A stretch of DNA of 64,000 nt from Prevotella aff. ruminicola Tc2-24 (GTDB lineage: Bacteria; Bacteroidota; Bacteroidia; Bacteroidales; Bacteroidaceae), in assembly GCF_900110895.1 (NCBI RefSeq), contig NZ_FOIQ01000005.1:1-64000 (forward strand). The letters are read 5' to 3'. The first letter of the stretch is position 1; the number at the start of each line of letters is the position of its first letter. The notes beneath the pieces are model-generated. The model was not told the origin of the DNA. It did not search any database and saw nothing but the letters and a program-made list of their open reading frames with translations. Position numbers and translations under genes: made by a program. Of the stretch, positions 56,773 through 64,000 are shown one piece after another.

Positions 56773-57584
56773 TTTCCATGGTTCTTCCGAAAACGAAGTT
56801 CCATTTCCAAGCCATTAGCAATACCCCTCAACAGAAAGATCTTTGAGCTACCTTCTGCTTCCGGTCTGCCATATATGATATTATAAAGTATTTTAGAAGG
56901 AAGTTGCGGTGCGAAAGCCTCCCATGTATCTGGCGTAATAACACCCTCCATCATCTGGAAATCATCATCCGGATCAGGTCCGACAAATTGGACTGTCGAG
57001 TTCAGGCTCTGCACCTGAAAAACACTATCAGTCACAAAGCGGTTATAGAACGTAAGGAATGAAGCATTAACATTTTCTTCCAGCGAAGTTGTCTTGACCT
57101 CCTTAAGCATCCATGCGCCTTTGATACGCTGGAACATATAATCCTTCACTTGTCCCTTCTTCAACAAGATCTTCTCCACGATAGCCTCACTGACAGCAGT
57201 ATCTTTCATCAGCCTCATCTGCCGGTCATCATTGAAAAGCAACGTGTAGTATCCCTGACGCATAAAGAAGTGCTCCATCTGCCACTGTGCTTTTTCCACC
57301 TTTTCCGTTTTTTCCCCTTCCGTCATCCGAAGAGGAAAAATGATACGTTCCCGTTGCAGCTTCTTGTTGGCTACGAAATTAAAAATAAAGTCGTCAAACA
57401 TCACATCGGCGGCTCTCGGCATCGGCGTCTCAGTTATCAACAACTCCATCGTGTCACTTACCGCTTGATCCGTGGTATCAGCGACAGAGTCTTCAGGCAC
57501 CTCCTCAGCCTGCTTCGCCTTGTTTCCCGTACACGAGAACATGAGCAGCAAGCCTGCGATAATCGCAAAAAAACACCTTTTCAT
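56745..57584 (-). CDS. DUF4348-type lipoprotein
   Basis: 279 aa. Lipobox LLMFSC; an acidic linker to about residue 50; then a domain with MFDDFIFNFVANKKLQRERI and QWQMEHFFMRQGYYTLLF, typical of this Bacteroidota-specific family of unknown function. A TACCTTTG -7 element lies at 57630-57637 (minus), divergent from pheS. First gene of the unit with murB and the MBL hydrolase. Confidence 0.8.
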   Translation of the reverse strand: MKRCFFAIIAGLLLMFSCTGNKAKQAEEVPEDSVADTTDQAVSDTMELLITETPMPRAADVMFDDFIFNFVANKKLQRERIIFPLRMTEGEKTEKVEKAQWQMEHFFMRQGYYTLLFNDDRQMRLMKDTAVSEAIVEKILLKKGQVKDYMFQRIKGAWMLKEVKTTSLEENVNASFLTFYNRFVTDSVFQVQSLNSTVQFVGPDPDDDFQMMEGVITPDTWEAFAPQLPSKILYNIIYGRPEAEGSSKIFLLRGIANGLEMELRFRKNHGKWQLMKMTT

Positions 57585-57717
57585 TATCTTGTCTACCTAA
57601 TCAAATCACCTAATTCTCGCAAATTTCGGCAAAGGTACGAAATAATTCTTAAATCTTAATCCATAATTCTCTTTTTTTTCGTACCTTTGCACGCAAAATT
57701 GCAATTTTTACATTCAT

Positions 57718-58776
57718 ATGATACTTGACAAGATTGATGAACTTCTGAAAGAAGTACAGGAATTGAGCGCAAAAAACGCAGAGGAAGTCGAACAGCTCCG
57801 ATTGAGATATCTCAGTAAAAAGGGAGAGATTACCGCACTGATGAATGATTTCCGCAATGTGGCAGCCGACCAGAAAAAGACTGTCGGAATGAAAATCAAC
57901 GAATTGAAGACGCTGGCCACTGAGCGCATCAACCAATTGCGTGAGGCATGTGAGGAACAAGAAGGTAGTGACGAGACTATTGATCTGACACGCACACCCT
58001 ACCCCATACAACTCGGCACGCGCCATCCACTGACTATCGTCACAAACGAGATTATCGATATCTTCTCACGAATGGGATTCGTCTTGGCCGACGGTCCTGA
58101 GGTTGAAGATGACAATCACGTGTTCACAAAGATGAACTTCGCTGCCGACCATCCCGCTCGTGATATGCAAGACACTTTCTTCGTGAGCCAGCACCCCAAC
58201 GATGTTACAAAGAATATTCTGCTGCGTTCGCACACCTCAAGTGTGCAAGCCCGAGTGATGGAGAATATGCATACAGAAGACGGGAAGCTCACTGCCCCCA
58301 TCCGTGTCATCTGTCCGGGACGTGTTTATCGTAACGAAGCCATCACCGCACGCGCTCATTGTTTCTTCCATCAAGTAGAAGGTCTCTACATCGACAAGAA
58401 CGTATCATTCACTGATCTCAAGCAGGTGCTGCTGTCTTTTGCCAAGGAGATGTTCGGTGCCGACACGAAGATTCGTCTTCGTCCAAGCTATTTCCCCTTC
58501 ACAGAGCCCTCTGCAGAGATGGATATCTCATGCTTCATTTGTGGTGGCGAAGGTTGCGGTTTCTGCAAACACACAGGCTGGGTTGAGATTCTTGGCTGCG
58601 GTATGGTCGACCCGAACGTGCTGGAACTCTGCGGTATCGACTCTAAGATTTACAGCGGTTATGCCTTTGGCATGGGCGTTGAGCGCATCACGAACCTGAA
58701 GTATCGTGTATCAGACCTTCGTATGTTCTCAGAGAACGACACCCGTTTCCTTGAGGAATTTGAATCAGCCAACTAA
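57718..58776 (+). CDS. pheS: Phenylalanyl-tRNA synthetase alpha subunit
   Basis: 352 aa class II synthetase subunit. N-terminal coiled coil, then HPLTIVTNEIIDIFSRMGF, motif 2 (RVYRNEAITARAHCFFHQVEG) and motif 3 (GMGVERITNLKYRVSDLR). A CFICGGEGCGFCKHTGW insertion carries four cysteines in a zinc-knuckle arrangement, as in several pheS of this phylum. A TACCTTTG -7 element lies at 57682-57689. pheT is not adjacent, so the two subunits are encoded apart. Confidence 0.97.
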   Translation: MILDKIDELLKEVQELSAKNAEEVEQLRLRYLSKKGEITALMNDFRNVAADQKKTVGMKINELKTLATERINQLREACEEQEGSDETIDLTRTPYPIQLGTRHPLTIVTNEIIDIFSRMGFVLADGPEVEDDNHVFTKMNFAADHPARDMQDTFFVSQHPNDVTKNILLRSHTSSVQARVMENMHTEDGKLTAPIRVICPGRVYRNEAITARAHCFFHQVEGLYIDKNVSFTDLKQVLLSFAKEMFGADTKIRLRPSYFPFTEPSAEMDISCFICGGEGCGFCKHTGWVEILGCGMVDPNVLELCGIDSKIYSGYAFGMGVERITNLKYRVSDLRMFSENDTRFLEEFESAN

Positions 58777-58797
58777 GCAAATAAAGATAATAAGTGC

Positions 58798-58835
58798 ATC
58801 GGCTCAAGCATTATGATGTTTGAGCCGATTTCTTT
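58798..58835 (+). terminator. pheS terminator
   Basis: A 10-bp stem (58798-58807 with 58820-58829) is followed by a T-rich run. Confidence 0.85.
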
Positions 58836-58886
58836 TTGCCTATACAGTCATTTTATCCTAACCAGTCAAAAAATCCGAAAGAAAAC

Positions 58887-58917
58887 TTGCGAGTGTCAAA
58901 ATTTTACCATATATTTG
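58887..58917 (+). promoter_or_regulatory. xpt operon promoter and 5' leader
   Basis: TTG (58887-58889), a 20-nt spacer and TATATTTG (58910-58917). The leader (about 58924-58974) contains GGGGT and ACCCCCC runs able to pair. It is too short and lacks the conserved core of a purine riboswitch. Confidence 0.75.
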
Positions 58918-58974
58918 CGATGGGGTTTACAACATATACCAACATACCCCCCTGTATCCAAATAATTAAAAACT

Positions 58975-59595
58975 ATGAACTTCCTTGAAGAGAAAATCCT
59001 GAGAGACGGCACCATCAAGCCCGGGAATATTCTAAAGATTGACAGTTTTCTAAACCATCAGATCGACATCGACATCATGCGACAGATGGCTTATGAACTG
59101 AAACGTCGTTTCAGAGATGTGACCGTCAACAAAGTGCTCACCATCGAAGCCAGCGGCATCGCCATCGCAACCATGCTCGGCGATCTGTACGACGTACCCG
59201 TTGTCTTTGCGAAGAAAAGTGAGACGGCCAACAGCACAGATGACAAATACATGTCACAGGCCTACTCTTTCACTCATAAGAAGATGAACAGCGTGTTTGT
59301 ATCTAAGCCCTATCTTCATGCAACAGACCATGTTCTCATCGTAGATGACTTCCTCGCCGACGGACAAGCCGTACATGCCCTCATAGATTTAGTTCACCAG
59401 GCAGGAGGAGAAGTCGCTGGCATAGGCATTGCTGTTGAGAAGGGACAGCAAAAGGGAGGACAACAATTACGTGAGGAAGGCTTTCGTCTGGAGTCCATAG
59501 CCATCATTGAGGAGATGGACTGGCAGACGCAGGCTATCCGTTTCCGTGATCAACCGAGACATGAGCTAGGAGATACAAGAATCAAGCATCTATAA
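58975..59595 (+). CDS. xpt: Xanthine phosphoribosyltransferase
   Basis: 206 aa. Salvages xanthine (and poorly guanine) with PRPP to give XMP. ILKIDSFLNHQID at the N-terminus and the PRPP loop VLIVDDFLADGQAVHAL are diagnostic and close to B. subtilis Xpt. The permease follows 16 nt later, forming an uptake-and-salvage pair. Confidence 0.95.
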   Translation: MNFLEEKILRDGTIKPGNILKIDSFLNHQIDIDIMRQMAYELKRRFRDVTVNKVLTIEASGIAIATMLGDLYDVPVVFAKKSETANSTDDKYMSQAYSFTHKKMNSVFVSKPYLHATDHVLIVDDFLADGQAVHALIDLVHQAGGEVAGIGIAVEKGQQKGGQQLREEGFRLESIAIIEEMDWQTQAIRFRDQPRHELGDTRIKHL

Positions 59596-59611
59596 TTCAT
59601 AACTATCCATC

Positions 59612-60925
59612 ATGACTAACAAAAGTAATCTTTATCAGTTGGATGGTCGTGTACCCATGGTACAAGCCATTCCTTTTGGGCTCCAGCACGTGCTGGCCAT
59701 GTTCGTAAGCAACATCACCCCTATTATCATCCTGGCCAATGTGGTGGGTATTGACTCTGCCATCAGCGCGACGCTCATCCAGAACTGTATGATTATTGCT
59801 GGTATTGGCACGCTGATACAACTTTATCCATTGTGGCGTATCGGTTCACGACTACCTATCGTGATGGGTATCAGCTTCACTTTCCTTTCACTGGCTATCT
59901 TCATCGGCACGAGTCAAGGTATGGGAGTACTGATTGGAGCCGTCATCATTGGCGGTATTGTTGAAGGTTTCTTGGGGCTCTTGGCTAAGTTCTGGATTCG
60001 TATCATATCCCCCGTCGTCGCTGCTGCAGTTGTAACAGCCATCGGATTTTCATTATTACCTATCGGCGCCAATTCGTTTGCTGGAGGACAAGGCGCCGCC
60101 GACTTTGGTTCTGTACAAAACTGGATGGTAGGTACATTCACGCTACTTGTGTGTCTGGGATTTCAAGTATTTGCAAAAGGCTTCCTTCGTTCACTGTCTG
60201 TTCTAATCGGTCTGATTGCCGGATATATCGTAGCAGCATGCATGGGCATGGTCAATTTATCGGGCCTGCAAGACATCGGTATCGTTTCACTACCCCAACT
60301 GTTACCCTTCAAACCGGAGTTCGAGTTGGGAGCCATTCTCTCGATTATCGCCATATATCTGGTATCTGCAACGGAAACCATTGGCGACACGAGTGCGCTC
60401 TGTTCTGGAGCTATCCACCGTGCCCCCACCGATAGAGAGTTAGGGGCAAGTGTCTCTTGCGACGGATTCGTTAGCAGTGTTGCCGGCCTGTTCGGTTGTA
60501 CCCCCATCACCTCATTCAGTCAGAATGTAGGACTCGCAGCCATGTCGGGCGTCGTGAACCGCTTTGCCATTGCCACCGGAGCGTGCATTATGATTCTCGG
60601 AGGTATCTTCCCCATCGTCGGAACAGTGCTTACCGCGATTCCACAGGCTGTGCTCGGTGGATGTACGATCATGATGTTCGGTTCTATCATGTATGCCGGT
60701 TTCGGTATGTTGGCAAAATGTGGTTTCAACAACCGTAATATGGTTATCGTTGCCCTGTCGCTCAGCGTAGGACTAGGATTCACGCAGGCCTCAGAGATGT
60801 TCTCTATTTTCCCACAGATCGTCAGGACAGTATTTGCTGAGAACTGCGTGGCAGTGGTCTTCATCCTTGCAGTCGTTCTGAACTTGTTACTTCCCAAAGA
60901 GGAAGCCAACAGTCAATCTGAATAG
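59612..60925 (+). CDS. Nucleobase:cation symporter-2 family xanthine/uric acid permease
   Basis: 437 aa with about 12-14 membrane helices. NCS2 features: N-terminal GLQHVLAMFVSNITP, the QN motif in FSQNVGLAAMSGV and the ATETIGDTSAL substrate helix. Pairing with xpt points to xanthine rather than uracil as substrate. Followed by a terminator. Confidence 0.93.
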   Translation: MTNKSNLYQLDGRVPMVQAIPFGLQHVLAMFVSNITPIIILANVVGIDSAISATLIQNCMIIAGIGTLIQLYPLWRIGSRLPIVMGISFTFLSLAIFIGTSQGMGVLIGAVIIGGIVEGFLGLLAKFWIRIISPVVAAAVVTAIGFSLLPIGANSFAGGQGAADFGSVQNWMVGTFTLLVCLGFQVFAKGFLRSLSVLIGLIAGYIVAACMGMVNLSGLQDIGIVSLPQLLPFKPEFELGAILSIIAIYLVSATETIGDTSALCSGAIHRAPTDRELGASVSCDGFVSSVAGLFGCTPITSFSQNVGLAAMSGVVNRFAIATGACIMILGGIFPIVGTVLTAIPQAVLGGCTIMMFGSIMYAGFGMLAKCGFNNRNMVIVALSLSVGLGFTQASEMFSIFPQIVRTVFAENCVAVVFILAVVLNLLLPKEEANSQSE

Positions 60926-60945
60926 TCAAATCCGCTATAATATAT

Positions 60946-60982
60946 AGAAAAATCCAGAAGTTTTGTCTTCTGGATTTTTCTA
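60946..60982. terminator. Bidirectional terminator, permease / EamA transporter
   Basis: AAAATCCAGAAG pairs with CTTCTGGATTTT around a 6-nt loop (about 60949-60979), between two convergent genes with T-runs on both strands. Confidence 0.85.
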
Positions 60983-60996
60983 TTTACCTTCATCCA

Positions 60997-61911
60997 TTAT
61001 TTTTCCTTTGCTGTAACAACCGTGACAATATATGCACTGAGCAACACAAGGATACCTGCTACAGGTTTATCCCATGTCAGGATATCCTGTCCAAGTATAA
61101 TAGCGACAAAGGAAGCAATGACAGGCTGCAGGTTGGTATAGATAGATACCGTCGTGGCCTGCAGATATTTCATCGCATAAGGTATGAGGAAATAGCCGAG
61201 AGCCGTGGCACACAGTACGATAAAGGCCATCTCAAGCACACCGTACCAATCCCACGCTGGCGTATACAGTGCATTCTGTGACAATTCTGGCAGAGCGATA
61301 GGCACCGTCACGATAGCAGAGATCAGAAACACATATTTCATCTGTGTTACCGGAGAATACTTCGAAGCCACATTACGAGTGATAATCAAGTATACAGCCC
61401 ATGTAAGTACACTAAGGATAGCCAGGATGATACCAAGCAGATCATTTTTCCCGGATCCCATCGACTGACTCATCAGAACCATCAAGACGGCACCACCGAT
61501 ACCCAGTAACACGCCGACGAACTTCATCGATGTGATTCTTTCACCGATGGTCAAAGCAGCACAGAGCATCACAGCCACAGGAGTGAGCGTGGCAATCAAC
61601 GAGAAATACACAGGACTCGTATAGTCAAGTGCCCATGCCGTTAAGGTCTGGGAGATAACAAACCCCAACAGGCCTCCAATGAGAATCGTGACAAGATCCT
61701 TCCGTTCCACCTTTTCTTTCGGAAGGAATGCTGCGATTAGCCAGAACACTAGACAGGCCCCGAGACTCCGGGAAGCCATATACCCCATAGGCGTTACCCA
61801 GTCGTTGAGCAGCAGTTTGGTTACAGGGACACCAAGTCCGAAAATCGTATTAGCAAGGAAGATTGCGCCGTGCGCCTGCACTCGGTTCTGTCGAGAAAGA
61901 TTCTTTTTCAT
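60997..61911 (-). CDS. EamA/DMT-family transporter
   Basis: 304 aa with ten membrane helices in two EamA repeats (ANTIFGLGVPVTKLLL ... and ILSVLTWAVYLIITRNVA ...), typical of drug/metabolite transporters exporting or importing small metabolites. Substrate unknown. Its ATG overlaps the stop of the upstream gene by 4 nt (ATGA). Confidence 0.92.
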   Translation of the reverse strand: MKKNLSRQNRVQAHGAIFLANTIFGLGVPVTKLLLNDWVTPMGYMASRSLGACLVFWLIAAFLPKEKVERKDLVTILIGGLLGFVISQTLTAWALDYTSPVYFSLIATLTPVAVMLCAALTIGERITSMKFVGVLLGIGGAVLMVLMSQSMGSGKNDLLGIILAILSVLTWAVYLIITRNVASKYSPVTQMKYVFLISAIVTVPIALPELSQNALYTPAWDWYGVLEMAFIVLCATALGYFLIPYAMKYLQATTVSIYTNLQPVIASFVAIILGQDILTWDKPVAGILVLLSAYIVTVVTAKEK

Positions 61912-62384
61912 CGTTTATCACGTTTTAATTGTTGACGAATTTCCTGGTATCGACGGAGGCGTTCCTTAACAGACATCCGGGCATACTTGCGCCACTCCGT
62001 CGCCCCGTCTTTGCACTGAGCAAGATAATCAGGATCGTTCATCCTATCGTAAGCCTCCATCTCAAAAGGGTTGAGAAGATAGGCAGCGTTTCTTAGCTGA
62101 CGACGAACAGCTAATCCACAGAAACAGGAAAGGAAGAACCAATACCATATATATAATAGATAGAAACGGAGCCACGAGTCACCAGTAGCCTGTGCCTGAC
62201 GCAGATGAATCATCTCATGATTCTTCATAGGATCATGAGAGTTATTGAAACGATCAGCTTCCTCCTGGGAAGGCGTCAGAATCGTACCGAAGAATGTCAA
62301 TCCCTCATACCCCTTACGAAGCCAGAATCGATTGACAACAGCAGGCATATCACCGACCCTACTTGGCCGAACAGCGTGCCACAT
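61908..62384 (-). CDS. Membrane protein with HExxH-like motif
   Basis: About 158 aa from the start used here. NHEMIHLRQ resembles an HExxH zinc site (H-E-M-I-H); FWLRKGYEGLTFFGTI precedes it and a membrane helix (FYLLYIWYWFFLSCF) follows. The C-terminal part (FEMEAYDRMNDPDYL) may give the third ligand Glu. A reading frame to 62477 exists, but a complete promoter lies inside it (62423-62454), so a start at 62384 (or 62414) is more likely. Protease activity is unproven. Confidence 0.7.
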   Translation of the reverse strand: MWHAVRPSRVGDMPAVVNRFWLRKGYEGLTFFGTILTPSQEEADRFNNSHDPMKNHEMIHLRQAQATGDSWLRFYLLYIWYWFFLSCFCGLAVRRQLRNAAYLLNPFEMEAYDRMNDPDYLAQCKDGATEWRKYARMSVKERLRRYQEIRQQLKRDKR

Positions 62385-62422
62385 GATAGGTATAATCTGC
62401 AATATCGGTATCATAACGCCGA

Positions 62423-62454
62423 CAAAGATACGAATAAGCAAGAGAAAAAACAAA
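62423..62454 (-). promoter_or_regulatory. Promoter of the HExxH protein / EamA operon
   Basis: On the minus strand, TTTG (62451-62454), a 20-nt spacer and TATCTTTG (62423-62430): a full consensus match. It decides against the longest start of the downstream gene. Confidence 0.75.
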
Positions 62455-62528
62455 AGTTTTTTGATTTTTCCGAGCATCGTATCCTCTTAAGACTCGCATG
62501 AATACATAACAGAGAGACGTCATTCGCA

Positions 62529-62553
62529 ATACCAAAACAAGTTGTTTTGGTAT
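62529..62553. repeat. Palindrome with AAAACAA-G-TTGTTTT core
   Basis: A 25-nt perfect inverted repeat (two 12-nt arms around a central G). Confidence 0.85.
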
Positions 62554-62596
62554 CATAGATCCGGGGTTTTCACGTCATAAAGATAATCTCTACGAC

Positions 62597-62617
62597 AGTA
62601 AAACAACTTGTTTTACT
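62597..62617. repeat. Palindrome with AAAACAA-C-TTGTTTT core
   Basis: A 21-nt perfect inverted repeat (two 10-nt arms around a central C) whose core is the reverse complement of that at 62529-62553. Confidence 0.85.
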
Positions 62618-62846
62618 TTAAGAGATGCCTATGACACATTCCCAAGGAATATCACCTCTCCTCATAAACAGATATCTAACAAGTTAAGCGAAGACGTGAC
62701 ACTTTACCAAAAGTGCATTCAGAATGGGAATAACCTATATGTTCTATGCGACGGCGTAATAGTCGTCTGACAGGAACGGACGAAACTCAGAGACACGAAG
62801 AGAGAACAAAATTCTTCAATCATTTCTTTTTTCATTCTATTTTCAT
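62618..62846. other. Intergenic stretch upstream of ligA
   Basis: No supported ORF or RNA gene. The only clear signal is the TATCTTTG -7 element of ligA just after it (62847-62854); no -33 box is evident. Confidence 0.5.
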
Positions 62847-62868
62847 TATCTTTGCAGAAAAATCATAG

Positions 62869-64000
<1,132 letters not shown>

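Noticed and set aside
58918..58974. Purine riboswitch before xpt
   Set aside because: The leader is only about 50 nt and lacks the three-way junction core; only a GGGGT/ACCCC pairing is seen.

Overview
The window is bacterial chromosome from the Bacteroidota, most likely a Prevotella-type member of the Prevotellaceae. The evidence is the 5' end of a 16S rRNA at the left edge, the near-universal promoter form TTTG/TTG - about 20 nt - TAnnTTTG in front of genes (in place of an E. coli-type -10 box), weak Shine-Dalgarno signals, lipoproteins with Bacteroidota-style lipoboxes, and family content (BACON domains, RprX/RprY, M13 and S9 peptidases, a GldB-like lipoprotein, DUF4861, DUF4348). There is no sign of prophage, transposase, integrase, CRISPR array or tRNA gene. 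Most of the window is core chromosome, and family names are given from recognised motifs, not from database searches.

Layout. 1-0.4 kb: start of an rRNA operon (minus) with its promoter. 0.5-2.8 kb: class A penicillin-binding protein. 2.9-5.7 kb: pyrB-pyrI-glyA (plus). 5.8-16.6 kb: BACON/Ig-like lipoprotein, a DUF4861 protein coupled to dipeptidyl peptidase IV, a YhcC-type radical SAM protein, a GldB-like lipoprotein, a second DUF4861 protein, a glycosyltransferase and mtaB. 17-18.6 kb: small lipoprotein and rpsF-rpsR-rplI. 18.7-21.2 kb: RprX/RprY-type two-component system plus a small membrane protein. 21.4-24.8 kb: a divergent EF-G paralogue and, diverging from it, hemW.

24.8-37.2 kb is the most unusual part: a tightly packed minus-strand array, with genes abutting or overlapping, behind one clear promoter at 37.14-37.17 kb. 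In transcription order it encodes a four-zinc-ribbon protein, a membrane-tethered Ser/Thr kinase, an AAA+ protein with four CbbX/SpoVK-like ATPase modules, a zinc-ribbon/FHA protein, a PP2C phosphatase, then MetA, a U32 peptidase-family protein and a membrane lipoprotein. Kinase, phosphatase, phosphothreonine reader and AAA+ remodeller together look like a self-contained phospho-signalling machine. No secretion-system genes flank it.

37.2-46.1 kb: M13 peptidase, ABC-F ATPase and LolA-like protein (one operon), Tex, and an orphan glycosidase-like protein. 46.3-49.8 kb: thrS-infC-rpmI-rplT. 49.9-53.5 kb: SPOR lipoprotein, RuvX, peptide deformylase and a TPR protein. 53.7-54.6 kb: YtxH/holin-like/88-aa trio. 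54.6-55.0 kb: a non-coding region holding a candidate small RNA with its own promoter and terminator. 55.0-64.0 kb: MBL hydrolase, murB, a DUF4348 lipoprotein, pheS, xpt plus a xanthine-type permease, an EamA transporter, a membrane protein with a zinc-protease-like motif, and the 5' part of ligA cut by the window end.
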